Below are positions 1 to 8,453 of a stretch of 59,518 nt of DNA, piece after piece. The DNA lies in NCBI GenBank assembly GCA_902617045.1, contig CACMVA010000001.1:1-59518 (forward strand). The letters are read 5' to 3'. Position numbers and translations under genes: made by a program. Below the pieces are notes generated by a model that was given only the letters and a program-made list of their open reading frames with translations, searched no databases and was not told the origin of the DNA. How positions within the stretch are numbered: position 1 is the first letter of the stretch; each line of letters starts with the position of its first letter. The DNA is from an uncultured SAR86 cluster bacterium (GTDB lineage: Bacteria > Pseudomonadota > Gammaproteobacteria > Magnimaribacterales > D2472).

Positions 1-540
1 TACAGTTCTTGTTGCTGTTGCAGTGTTACCATCTTTATCAGTGGCTGTGTATGTAATTGTATATGATCCAACTGTGTTGGTATCAACTGTTCCTGAAGAG
101 GTAACAGGAGTTGTACCATGAAATTCATCCATTGCAGTTGCACCAGCATCAGTATAAGTAGCACCTAATTCAACAGTTGCTGGATTGCTTCCATTTAATG
201 ATATGACTGGTGGAACGTTATCATCATAGCCATCATCTGAAAGTGAACTAATTGCAGCAACACCAACAATGGCAATAAGTGCTTTTTGTATAGCACTTAG
301 TTCAGCTCTAATCTCAGCAAGTCTACTAGATGTAGTCTTAACAGTTGAAGGGTTTTGAGTACTTGATTGAGTTGCCATCAATTGACTCTCTTGTCTGATT
401 AAGAATGATCTTCTATCTTGAAGTTCATTAAGACTCATGGAACCAACTCTTGTTTCAATATCAGACATCTTTTCGACAGGCAAATCAGCACTAAGTCCAA
501 AAGAAAGTAATGTTAAACAAACCAAATAAAATTTTTTCAT
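1..540 (-). CDS. Secreted protein with DUF5011/Ig-like domain (3' end beyond window)
   Basis: An open frame of 180 codons starts at ATG 540 and runs off the window edge without a stop. Residues 1-18 form a signal peptide (MKKF, then a hydrophobic core ending near GLSAD). Residues ~20-60 are polar with helical character, and ~80-100 form a hydrophobic stretch (ALIAIVGVAAISSL). From ~108 on (VPPVISLNG..., then GSYTITYTATDKDGNT near 160) the sequence is a classic DUF5011/HYR Ig-like beta-sandwich repeat of surface and adhesin proteins. A good Shine-Dalgarno (AGAGGA, 7 nt) supports the start. More repeats may follow outside the window. Family call is confident; the function (adhesion or surface display) is inferred. 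Confidence 0.75.
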   Translation of the reverse strand, partial: MKKFYLVCLTLLSFGLSADLPVEKMSDIETRVGSMSLNELQDRRSFLIRQESQLMATQSSTQNPSTVKTTSSRLAEIRAELSAIQKALIAIVGVAAISSLSDDGYDDNVPPVISLNGSNPATVELGATYTDAGATAMDEFHGTTPVTSSGTVDTNTVGSYTITYTATDKDGNTATATRTV

Positions 541-578
541 AGCCATATCCTCTAATTTAAATGCTATTAATAGAAGCT

Positions 579-607
579 ATATTCACATAAATTTAGGTGT
601 TATACAA
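579..607 (-). promoter_or_regulatory. Candidate promoter for the Ig-like-repeat gene
   Basis: The 181-bp spacer between the YjbH-like gene and the gene starting at 540 holds no ORF. On the minus strand it has TTGTAT (602-607), a 17-nt spacer and GAATAT (579-584). The start codon lies 38 nt further on, behind an AGAGGA ribosome site at 548-553. This is a plausible sigma-70 promoter, judged by eye in AT-rich sequence where chance matches are common. I see no convincing terminator in the spacer. Confidence 0.3.
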
Positions 608-721
608 CTCCGGACGCAAATTTTAACGCATAATTTGTAAAAAATACACAATATTATGTAGTAATTATAAACATTTAAATATATTAGTTTAGTCTTTATA
701 AATAGTGGTTAGCCAGATAGT

Positions 722-2695
722 TTAGTTTATTGGCTTTAGCCTGACTAATAAACTATGCAAGGTATGTCTTCTATTAAGCGTTGCACCTGGGTCTTTTGTT
801 AAAGGCCTCCAAGTATAATTGATCATATTTCCATAAATCGGTATATTAAAGAATATTCCTTTATCAAAACTTCCTTCACCAAATTGCTCAGTAGTAACAT
901 CGGTAAAAGTAGCAAAAGCCCCAAATTGTACGCCATTATAAAAAGATCTAGATAACTCTAAAGTGAATCCAACATCACCAGCAAGATATTCTCCTGCAGA
1001 AACCCTCATATCAAAGGGTAGAGTTCCATAATTTCTATAATAAAAGTTTGCTGTTGCAAGAGTATTTTCATAATCTAATAGGCCAAATCTCCAAGAATAG
1101 TCTCTTTTATAAACTTTAAAAACATCTATTCCAAATGAATAATTGGTATTTGGCATGAAATATAAATATTCCATTCCTGCTCCAGAAAACATATCTTCAA
1201 ATATTCCAGCAGACATCATAATATGATGATTTTCAAAAGGGGTTAAATGGTAATCAAATTGCGCTCTTCCTATCAAAATACCTCCATCTTTAACTTTATT
1301 TAGATACTCTTTAACATCCGATCTTACTTGAGCAGGGAAAGTATTTACTGGTGGTAAATACAAATCATCGAGATTATCCGCAAGGCTATATTTTAAGTTG
1401 GTGTTAAAAAACAGGTTTTTTCTAATTATGAATTCAGTATCATTTTCTAGCATCAAGGCGCCTTTAAAAAATTCTTCTCTCGAAGCAAGAAATGGTCTGA
1501 ATTGTAAACGAGTGCTTGTACTATATTTTTTACTAGATTGTCTTTCATATATTGTTTGAGCAGTTTTTTCATAAGCATCGTCAATCTCTGAGACGGCTAA
1601 TAGATTTGCAATTTCAATGTCTTTTTTAATTTCTTTAGTTATTCCTGCATCTCTTGCAGACTGTGCAATAATTTGTTCTACGACTTGAAGATTGGGGTGT
1701 ATAACTTGAGTAAGTTGAAGGCCTATTGAACCTGCACTCTCAGTCAGTTTCTTTACACCAATACCATTCTCTTCAAGATTGTTTATTAACTGAGTGTATT
1801 TATTATCTCCTTCACGAAGATCTCCTCTTGCATATTGAGATTTCTGATAAGTACTAATGGGGTCATTTTTGTAAACAAATTTAAAAGTAGCATAGTCGCC
1901 TCTCTCAAAAGACATTCCAATGCTAAAGTTATCGTTAATTAAATAATCAAAGCCAAATGAATAATCACTCTTTGGCTCTCTGAAAGGCACTAGCCCAGGC
2001 CTGACCGAAGTATCATGCTCTAGTTTTAAAATAAGCTTATTTCTTACAACATGAGATACACCAAAGAAAGGTGATACTGTCTCGCCAGAAAAATATCTCG
2101 AAGGTTGAAAACTTCCTCCCAAACCCTCTAATTCGGTTGGCCTATCATTAAACTTGTCAGAAATTAAACTTAAAGGATTCTTGAAACTTTGGTCAGAACC
2201 ATCTAATAAACCAAAACCTAATCCAAAATGAAAATCAGTTTTATTTATTCCATAGCTACCAACTATATATTCTGAACTATAAATACCTGTACCTGCAAAG
2301 TCTTGCAATCCAATTGCAATGGCAGGCAATTTGCCCTCTTCTTTCACCCTTACTTTTACATTAAAACCTTTATCTTTAAAATCTTGACTACAAAACGGTG
2401 AGGTAAAGTCATAACAATAGGGCCTATCTTCAACATTAGTGTAGAAAAAAGATGCCTCCATCCAATCAAAAGGATTGGCGGACAGAGTTACTGTTTGATT
2501 GGGCGTTCCATCATATACTGTTACTCCGTGCACACCCTCATCATAGATTCTTGCAGTTGGAGTATGTATTAATCCAACAATTCCATAATTGTTATATAAA
2601 TTATATTCGAAACTGTCCCCATGAACCTGATCAATGAAAAGGAATGTAGCTAATACTAAAAAATTGTGTAAATAACTTTTAACGCTTTTTTTCAT
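722..2695 (-). CDS. YjbH/GfcD-family outer-membrane exopolysaccharide protein
   Basis: The 657-aa protein has an N-terminal signal peptide (hydrophobic residues ~10-22). The mature start, with NNYGIVGLIHTPTAR near residue 35, is typical of the YjbH/GfcD (DUF940) family. The rest is rich in alternating aromatic/polar beta strands and ends in a strand-like segment, as expected for an outer-membrane beta-barrel. Family members sit in yjbEFGH and gfcABCDE operons and act in secretion or assembly of exopolysaccharide or group 4 capsule. Its start lies 10 nt after the stop of the Wza-like gene, so the two are surely co-transcribed. The substrate is probably the glycan made by the 10-42 kb locus, which is an inference. 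Confidence 0.85.
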   Translation of the reverse strand: MKKSVKSYLHNFLVLATFLFIDQVHGDSFEYNLYNNYGIVGLIHTPTARIYDEGVHGVTVYDGTPNQTVTLSANPFDWMEASFFYTNVEDRPYCYDFTSPFCSQDFKDKGFNVKVRVKEEGKLPAIAIGLQDFAGTGIYSSEYIVGSYGINKTDFHFGLGFGLLDGSDQSFKNPLSLISDKFNDRPTELEGLGGSFQPSRYFSGETVSPFFGVSHVVRNKLILKLEHDTSVRPGLVPFREPKSDYSFGFDYLINDNFSIGMSFERGDYATFKFVYKNDPISTYQKSQYARGDLREGDNKYTQLINNLEENGIGVKKLTESAGSIGLQLTQVIHPNLQVVEQIIAQSARDAGITKEIKKDIEIANLLAVSEIDDAYEKTAQTIYERQSSKKYSTSTRLQFRPFLASREEFFKGALMLENDTEFIIRKNLFFNTNLKYSLADNLDDLYLPPVNTFPAQVRSDVKEYLNKVKDGGILIGRAQFDYHLTPFENHHIMMSAGIFEDMFSGAGMEYLYFMPNTNYSFGIDVFKVYKRDYSWRFGLLDYENTLATANFYYRNYGTLPFDMRVSAGEYLAGDVGFTLELSRSFYNGVQFGAFATFTDVTTEQFGEGSFDKGIFFNIPIYGNMINYTWRPLTKDPGATLNRRHTLHSLLVRLKPIN

Positions 2696-2705
2696 TCATC
2701 TTTAT

Positions 2706-4526
2706 CTAGTCGTCATTTATTGCTGATAAAGATGCCAAAGCAATTCCTAGATTACCAAGGATTGAGACATAAGCTTGAGCTGCTAATCTTCTCGGAGCAG
2801 ATTCATCTAGCGCCCTTGGTACAAAAATTATTGAACCAGGATAAATTTGCATTTCGCTCTTGGGGCGACTCTCAAAAATATTTCTTTTTGATCTGTAAAG
2901 TTGTGACTCTCCATTTGGATGAAGAACATATATTGATTCGTCGGCTGCAAACTTTTTATAGCCTCCCGATTTATCAACAAAATATTCAACTCCTTGATTC
3001 TCAGAAAACATTACAGCTCCCTCAGAAGAAATCTCACCATATACATAAACCACATTATTCATTTCTGGAACAAATAGCTCATCTCCTTCTTTGACGCTAT
3101 AACGATCAATGGTTGAGTCATTAAGTAAGTCTATAACAATTCTTCCGTTTGGCTCTGTATTTTTTAATTCTTCTGTTAGTTTTACAATTGGAGCCAAATC
3201 AAAATTCCCACCTATATTTTGTTGACTTACAGCAATAATATTATCCAAAAATTCTTGATATAAAATTTCTTTAGATAACTCGTTTACAGCTTTTGCGTCC
3301 TCATTTAAATAAACTGCACCAAACTGATAAGCATTCTCCGTATAACCACCAGCTTTTTTTATCAAGTCGTTAATTGTATCCCCAGCAGCCATTGTATAAG
3401 TACCCGGCTTGAGAACAGCACCTGAAATTTTAGCTTGCCTATATGGATATTCTCTAAAGTAAACATAGTCTCCGTCTTCAACATTAATTGCTTCAAAATA
3501 ACTGTCATTTGGAACTGGTATGGTTTTTAATGCTCCATCTTGCAGTCTTTCAAGAGAAATATTTTCTCGGTCAGCATTTCGGGTAATGCCATTGGCATAA
3601 TTAATAATACTAGAAAGTTTTTGACCATCTATAGTTTCATACATAGCAGGTCTGTTTATTGCACCATCAATAGTAACAATGTTTTTAACTGCCTCAACAA
3701 ATATAACATCTCCAGATCTGAGTCGTTTTTTGAGGCTGTATTTTCCTTCGATTAGCAAATCATAAATATCCAATGTTTCAATAATAATATCGTCTCTTAT
3801 GAGATTGATTTCCCTCAAGGATCCAAACTTACTTATACCACCAGCAGCAGACAAAGCATGTAAGATATTAGAGTTACCAGTTAAGGTATAGATTCCTGGA
3901 TTTTCTGCATTTCCAGTGACAATTATATTCACATCTCTTATTTCGGTAAGACTAATGAATGCTTCATTACCTATAAGTGCTGAATTAACCTTAGATTTAA
4001 TTAGCTGCGAGGCATCATTTAATGATAATCCAGCAATAATTACCTTTCCTATATTTGGCATACTTATTGACCCATCAGAGTTTATTGGGAGTTCTTCAAT
4101 ATATTCGTCTGGCCCAACCAATTGAACTTCTAAAACATCTCCAACATCAAGCATATACCCAGAATCAGGATTAGGTTCATTAATTGGCATAAATGAAGTT
4201 TGAAATGTATTAAAAAAATCTGATCCATAAAGTTTCAAATCCTTGCTGATTTCAACTGACTCATCAGAATCTAATCTTCTCTCAAGTTCTAATAGATCTG
4301 CTTCTAATCTATTTTTTAATTTCAAAAAAGTTTCAGCTTTTGTTAATTTTGACGAGTAGATATATGGGCTATATTTTTCAGCGGTTCCATCAAGTTTTCG
4401 CATATTATTTTCTTGAATGTCTTTCCTTATATCATCAGGCAAACTTTCAAGAAACTCAGTATCTAATTCTTGTGATTTAACAGAAACTGTCACTAGCAAC
4501 AATAATACAATCTTTAAAATTTTCAT
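2706..4526 (-). CDS. Wza-like polysaccharide export protein with multiple SLBB domains
   Basis: The 606-aa protein starts with a signal peptide (~1-18). A charged helical region (~30-95) is followed by a Poly_export domain (~123-195: GYMLDVGDVLEV...INSDGSISMPNIGKV). About four SLBB repeats come next, recognisable by NPGIYTL, RPAMYET, KPGTYTM and the ISSEGAV segment. The C-terminus has a hydrophobic/amphipathic helix (YVSILGNLGIALASL), which could form the outer-membrane helical barrel as in Wza. Unlike E. coli Wza, no lipobox cysteine is visible at the signal-peptide end. It lies 47 nt after pheT and directly before the YjbH-like gene. Role: outer-membrane channel for capsule, O-antigen or exopolysaccharide. 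Confidence 0.88.
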   Translation of the reverse strand: MKILKIVLLLLVTVSVKSQELDTEFLESLPDDIRKDIQENNMRKLDGTAEKYSPYIYSSKLTKAETFLKLKNRLEADLLELERRLDSDESVEISKDLKLYGSDFFNTFQTSFMPINEPNPDSGYMLDVGDVLEVQLVGPDEYIEELPINSDGSISMPNIGKVIIAGLSLNDASQLIKSKVNSALIGNEAFISLTEIRDVNIIVTGNAENPGIYTLTGNSNILHALSAAGGISKFGSLREINLIRDDIIIETLDIYDLLIEGKYSLKKRLRSGDVIFVEAVKNIVTIDGAINRPAMYETIDGQKLSSIINYANGITRNADRENISLERLQDGALKTIPVPNDSYFEAINVEDGDYVYFREYPYRQAKISGAVLKPGTYTMAAGDTINDLIKKAGGYTENAYQFGAVYLNEDAKAVNELSKEILYQEFLDNIIAVSQQNIGGNFDLAPIVKLTEELKNTEPNGRIVIDLLNDSTIDRYSVKEGDELFVPEMNNVVYVYGEISSEGAVMFSENQGVEYFVDKSGGYKKFAADESIYVLHPNGESQLYRSKRNIFESRPKSEMQIYPGSIIFVPRALDESAPRRLAAQAYVSILGNLGIALASLSAINDD

Positions 4527-4573
4527 AATCTTTTTAACTCACCAAAATTTTTAACCCACATAGGAAGTATGAT

Positions 4574-6484
4574 TTAATTTAAACCAGGTATAGTAATACC
4601 ATCAATCTCCTCAATATGTTTTATTATAACATCTATTATATTGTTTACCTGCGTTTCTGTGATTGTAGAATCTGATGATTGAAAAACAAATCTAAAGCCA
4701 ATTTTAATTTCGGCATTTTTTTCATTATTAAAATAATCAAATATAAATACTTCTTTTAAAAGATCGTGTTTAAATTCTAAAATGTACTTCTTAAACTTAT
4801 CTAATTCTGTGAAATCTTTTACTGAAAAAGATAAGTCTCTTATAGAGTATGGTAAATCAGAAATAGGAGAGTATTCTATGAAACTTTCAGGTGGCTTAGA
4901 TATCTCTGAATAACTTAGAACATCAGTTGAAAAATTTGATATATCAACTTCGCAACTAATAATTTCATTTTTTACTTTAGTATTTAATGAATCTCGACTT
5001 AATACCTTAAATTCAAAATTTTCACTTGGTAAAGACTCTCTAAAAAGCGAATCAAGATACTTTTTGCTAATTTTTTTTGAAAAGTCTCTATAATTATGCC
5101 CAGCTCTTCCACTTGCAATGACTGCAAGCTTTCTTGATACATTAACTTTGTTATCTTTGATGTTGTAGATATCCGATATTTCAAATAATTTAATTGAATC
5201 TTTTTGTCTTCTCTCATTGAAAAGAAGGTTTTCCAATAATGATTGAGTTAAATTTGATCTTAGAAACTTTTTATTAGAATCTAACGGATTATCAACACAA
5301 ATAGAATTGCTTGAACCAGTTCCTACAAAAGGTGAATTAATTACTTCATAAAAACCGTGATCTAATAAAAAAAACCTCAACTTATTCTCAATATCATAAA
5401 TATTTGAAAGTTTTGCTTTAGGGATATTTATTTCATTCCTTTCAATATTGTCATATCCAATAACTCTTGCAATCTCCTCAGCTAAATCATTTTGAGTTTC
5501 GATATCACTTCTATATGACGGAACTTCTATATTTTCATCATTTACTATAAAGCCTAATTTAGATAAATAAGTTAAATATTCATTTTGGCTAATATTGGTA
5601 CCTATTATTTGATTAATCACATTAGTGTTAACAGGAATTTTTGTAACATTATTTTTTTTATATTTATATGTGATTAAAGACACATCTTTTATATTTGTGT
5701 GTTCTTCAACAATTTTTATAAATCTTCTAATTGTTTTCTCTTGGCATTCTGGATCAACAAATCTTTCAAACTTATATGATGCCTCAGATTGAATATCGTA
5801 CTTAACAGACTTACCTATTATTGCCTCGGGTTTAAAAAAAGCACATTCAACAAGGACTGTCTTTGTATCTATGGAACATGATGTTTCTTTTCCTCCAACA
5901 ACTCCAGCTAAATTTATTACCTTATCGTTTAACAAGAACACATGATTTTTGTCGGATAGATTAATTTTTTTTTCAAGTAATGTTTCAAATTCTTGATTAG
6001 CATGTAATTCTTTAAATACTATTTTTCCATCTATCTTATTAGCATCATAACAATGAGTTGGTTGTCCATTTTCATATGAAACATAGTTAGAAATATCTGT
6101 GAAGAAATTATTTTTATTTAAATTAAGATCTTTAAAATAATCATTCAAATAATCTTTGTATTTATTGGGGATGTTCTCTATTTCTAATTTAAGAAATGAG
6201 ATTTGAGGACAAATATCTTGTGATAAATTTTCAAAATCGATTTCTAATTTATTTAACTTATCATTATAGATTTCTTGGTTTGTATTAACATTGTAAAAAA
6301 CTGATAAATCTCTTAAAAGACCATTTATTGAGAGGCAGTCACCTCTATTTGGAGTGAATTCCATATTAAAGATATTTTCTTCAATCTCATGTTCATGCCC
6401 TAATTGAAACAAGCAGTCAGAAATCTCCTCTATTGATGGGTTTTCATTAATATATTCTACTAAGTGCCTGTATGCTATTTTCAT
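4574..6484 (-). CDS. pheT: Phenylalanine-tRNA ligase beta subunit, lacking the N-terminal OB-fold
   Basis: At 636 aa it is far shorter than the usual ~790-800. Residues 1-35 match the B1 start (HLVEYINENPSIEEISDCLFQLGHE). The sequence then jumps straight to the second part of B1 (MEFTPNRGDCLSINGLLRDL, ~41-60). The EMAP-II-like tRNA-binding B2 domain (~110 residues) normally inserted there is absent. B3/B4 editing region (~85-215), B5 (~285-345), catalytic-like core and C-terminal FDX-ACB anticodon domain (~540-636, ISDLPYSIRDLSFSV) are all present. ATG overlaps the pheS stop as ATGA. Function: Phe-tRNA synthesis and editing as (alpha-beta)2. The identity is certain; the domain loss is visible and not a frameshift. 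Confidence 0.95.
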   Translation of the reverse strand: MKIAYRHLVEYINENPSIEEISDCLFQLGHEHEIEENIFNMEFTPNRGDCLSINGLLRDLSVFYNVNTNQEIYNDKLNKLEIDFENLSQDICPQISFLKLEIENIPNKYKDYLNDYFKDLNLNKNNFFTDISNYVSYENGQPTHCYDANKIDGKIVFKELHANQEFETLLEKKINLSDKNHVFLLNDKVINLAGVVGGKETSCSIDTKTVLVECAFFKPEAIIGKSVKYDIQSEASYKFERFVDPECQEKTIRRFIKIVEEHTNIKDVSLITYKYKKNNVTKIPVNTNVINQIIGTNISQNEYLTYLSKLGFIVNDENIEVPSYRSDIETQNDLAEEIARVIGYDNIERNEINIPKAKLSNIYDIENKLRFFLLDHGFYEVINSPFVGTGSSNSICVDNPLDSNKKFLRSNLTQSLLENLLFNERRQKDSIKLFEISDIYNIKDNKVNVSRKLAVIASGRAGHNYRDFSKKISKKYLDSLFRESLPSENFEFKVLSRDSLNTKVKNEIISCEVDISNFSTDVLSYSEISKPPESFIEYSPISDLPYSIRDLSFSVKDFTELDKFKKYILEFKHDLLKEVFIFDYFNNEKNAEIKIGFRFVFQSSDSTITETQVNNIIDVIIKHIEEIDGITIPGLN

Positions 6485-7206
6485 TTAAATTGACTCAGGA
6501 AATCTAGATTAGATTTATAAAAATCTCTTATATCTTTTACTCCATGTTTCAACATAGCTATTCTTTCAATACCCAATCCAAATGCCAAGCCAGAGTAGGA
6601 ATTCGAATCAATATTGCAATTCTCCAATACTACAGGATTTACTAAACCACAACCAAGAATTTCGAGCCACTTTCCCTCACTGGACAAAATATCAACTTCA
6701 GCTGATGGTTCTGTAAATGGAAAATAACTAGGTCTGAATCTTAATTCAATATCTTCACCAAATAACGAGTAAACAATTTTATATATCAAATCTTTTAAAT
6801 GAGCAAAGCTAATATTTTTATCTACTAAAATTCCCTCGATTTGATGAAACATTGGTAAATGAGTTGCATCATCATCTTTTCTGTAAACTTTACCACCAGA
6901 AATAAAAGCTAATGGTGGTCTTTTTTCAAGCATTCCTCTTATTTGAACTGGTGAGGTGTGTGTCCTTAACAAATTTGATTTGTTCTCTACATAAAAGGTG
7001 TCATGCATCTGTCTTGCAGGATGTGTTTTTTTAATATTAAGCATGTCAAAATTAAACTTTTCAGTCTCAATTTCAGGGCCATCTATAATTTCAAAGCCAA
7101 AGGAAACTAATAGATTCATTATTGAATCTTTTAAATGGTTTATAGGATGAATTGAACCCCTGTCTTTGATAATCTTTGGAGCTGAAATGTCTTTATTAGA
7201 TGACAT
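6481..7206 (-). CDS. pheS: Phenylalanine-tRNA ligase alpha subunit, lacking the N-terminal coiled coil
   Basis: This is a 241-aa class II synthetase catalytic subunit; typical bacterial PheS is ~330-350 aa. The protein begins about 14 residues before the conserved DRGSIHP segment, so the ~85-residue N-terminal helical coiled coil that contacts tRNA-Phe is missing. Catalytic motifs are intact: HPARQMHDTF, RTHTSPVQIR, MFHQIEG (motif 2), RFRPSYFPFTEPSAEV and FGLGIERIAML (motif 3). Only 14 nt separate the ATG from the rplT stop, so there is no room for a lost N-terminal exon or frameshifted remnant. No strong Shine-Dalgarno is visible. It is translationally coupled to pheT (ATGA overlap). Confidence 0.95.
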   Translation of the reverse strand: MSSNKDISAPKIIKDRGSIHPINHLKDSIMNLLVSFGFEIIDGPEIETEKFNFDMLNIKKTHPARQMHDTFYVENKSNLLRTHTSPVQIRGMLEKRPPLAFISGGKVYRKDDDATHLPMFHQIEGILVDKNISFAHLKDLIYKIVYSLFGEDIELRFRPSYFPFTEPSAEVDILSSEGKWLEILGCGLVNPVVLENCNIDSNSYSGLAFGLGIERIAMLKHGVKDIRDFYKSNLDFLSQFK

Positions 7207-7220
7207 TATTAGGGAACATT

Positions 7221-7568
7221 TTAGCTAGTAGCAGCTTTTACGATTTTTTCAAATGTTGTGCTATCTGAAACAGCAATATCAGATAAAATCTTCCTATCAA
7301 GAGTGATATTTTTTTTTGACATTGAGTTGATTAAAGTTGAATAAGAAACACCTAGTTCTCTTGCTCCAGCATTAATTCTTGCGATCCATAAAGCCCTAAA
7401 AGTCCTTTTTCTATTTTTTCGGTCTCTAAATGCGTACTGTAAAGATTTGATATTTGATTGTTTGGCAGTTTTGTATAATCTACTCCTAGCACCATAGTGT
7501 CCCTTAGTGGAATCCAAAACTTTCTTATGTTTAGCTTTTGCTGTTACAGACTTAGTGGTTCTTGGCAT
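7221..7568 (-). CDS. rplT: 50S ribosomal protein L20
   Basis: The 115-aa basic protein has the L20 signature: KHKKVLDSTKGHYGARSRLYKTAKQ, RDRKNRKRTFRALWIARINAGAR and LGVSYSTLI. It binds 23S rRNA early in 50S assembly. It is the third gene of infC-rpmI-rplT, 6 nt after rpmI and 14 nt before pheS. In E. coli, L20 represses translation of rpmI-rplT through a structured mRNA site. I did not identify such a pseudoknot here. Length and start are normal. Confidence 0.98.
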   Translation of the reverse strand: MPRTTKSVTAKAKHKKVLDSTKGHYGARSRLYKTAKQSNIKSLQYAFRDRKNRKRTFRALWIARINAGARELGVSYSTLINSMSKKNITLDRKILSDIAVSDSTTFEKIVKAATS

Positions 7569-7574
7569 AATTAC

Positions 7575-7769
7575 TTATCTTTTTATTAAGTTTGAAGCCA
7601 TTTTCAAGACAGTTCCTGATAATTTATTGAGGCCTCTATTGTGTCTTTTTCTTTTTGTAGACTGCTTAGTAAGGATATGATTTCTATTAGCGCTTCTGCT
7701 TTTAACAGAAGAACCAGTTTTCTTGAAACGTTTTGCAGCTCCAGAATGTGTTTTTAATTTATATCCCAT
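7575..7769 (-). CDS. rpmI: 50S ribosomal protein L35
   Basis: The 64-aa very basic protein has the L35 pattern: [20 protein letters not shown] at the N-terminus, [20 protein letters not shown] in the middle and a short C-terminal helix. It is a structural component of the large subunit. It lies between infC (14 nt upstream) and rplT (6 nt downstream), the standard order of the IF3 operon. Length is normal. Confidence 0.98.
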   Translation of the reverse strand: MGYKLKTHSGAAKRFKKTGSSVKSRSANRNHILTKQSTKRKRHNRGLNKLSGTVLKMASNLIKR

Positions 7770-7783
7770 AACAATATCTTCAA

Positions 7784-8314
7784 CTAATTTTTTTTCTTTA
7801 AAGGTGATAAAACCATTAATAATTGCCTACCTTCCAACGAAGGCTCTTGATCTACTTGAGCTATATCAGCGAGCTCATCTTTTAACTTACTTAAAAGATT
7901 TAGACCCATGTCACTATTAAGTATTTCTCTTCCTCTAAAACGGACGCTTATTTTAGTCTTATCTCCATCAAGAATAAAGCTTTTAATCTTCTTTAATTTG
8001 ATATTATAGTCGCCTACATCAGTTGTTGGTCTAAATTTAATCTCTTTTACAGTGTTTCTTTTAATTTTAACTTTTGAGGATGAATGACTCTTTTTTTTAT
8101 CAAAAAGATGTTTACCATAGTCTAAAAGCTTACAAACAACAGGATTTGAATTAGAGGGAGAAACTTGAACTAAATCCAAAGAAGCTTTATTTGCTGCCTC
8201 TAGAGCATCTTCAATTGAAACAATCCCCTTCTTTTTTCCATTATTGTCTATCAGCATTACTTCATTAGACTTAATCATCTGATTAATAGGAATATTTTTT
8301 TTTGTACTATTAAT
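7784..8314 (-). CDS. infC: Translation initiation factor IF-3, probable AUU start
   Basis: IF3 binds the 30S subunit and discriminates against wrong start codons. The N-terminal domain ([42 protein letters not shown]) and C-terminal domain ([28 protein letters not shown]) are clear. The first ATG (8278) would cut off the conserved segment before NEVML. In the same frame 12 codons upstream, ATT at 8312-8314 gives [19 protein letters not shown], matching the family start, and the protein becomes 176 aa. An AAAAGG ribosome site lies 8 nt before the ATT, and an in-frame TAA (8327-8329) excludes a longer form. E. coli infC also uses AUU, allowing IF3 to autorepress. thrS, the usual upstream partner, is absent. 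Confidence 0.9.
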   Translation of the reverse strand: MNSTKKNIPINQMIKSNEVMLIDNNGKKKGIVSIEDALEAANKASLDLVQVSPSNSNPVVCKLLDYGKHLFDKKKSHSSSKVKIKRNTVKEIKFRPTTDVGDYNIKLKKIKSFILDGDKTKISVRFRGREILNSDMGLNLLSKLKDELADIAQVDQEPSLEGRQLLMVLSPLKKKN

Positions 8315-8322
8315 GATTAATA

Positions 8323-8328
8323 CCTTTT
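8323..8328 (-). promoter_or_regulatory. Shine-Dalgarno of infC that fixes an AUU start
   Basis: AAAAGG on the minus strand is separated by 8 nt (8315-8322) from ATT at 8312-8314. No ATG, GTG or TTG lies at suitable spacing, and an in-frame stop overlaps the site. The placement therefore supports AUU initiation. Confidence 0.7.
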
Positions 8329-8423
8329 AGAGTAAGTTGAAAGAAAAAAACATTTATAGGATTGCTAATGACAAGATCGCACTATATGAGAACAAGATAA
8401 ATTTTTCATAAAATTAGTTGGAT

Positions 8424-8452
8424 TTTATACTAATATTTAAAATTCGCAAATA
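8424..8452 (-). promoter_or_regulatory. Candidate promoter of the infC-rpmI-rplT-pheST operon
   Basis: The 139-bp spacer between the PdxH-like gene and infC contains no ORF. On the minus strand it holds TATTTG (8447-8452), 17 nt and TATAAA (8424-8429), giving a leader of roughly 100 nt before the AUU start. It was judged by eye. The AT richness makes chance matches likely, but this is the only sizeable gap before the operon. Confidence 0.35.
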
Positions 8453-8453
8453 C

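Noticed and set aside
7207-7220. PheS shortened by a frameshift or wrong start
   Set aside because: Only 14 nt lie between the rplT stop and the pheS ATG, so no coding remnant of the missing N-terminus can be there.
8295-8303. Run of nine A on the minus strand near the infC start as a programmed slippage site
   Set aside because: The frame through the run encodes the expected IF3 N-terminus without shifting. A-runs are frequent in this genome.
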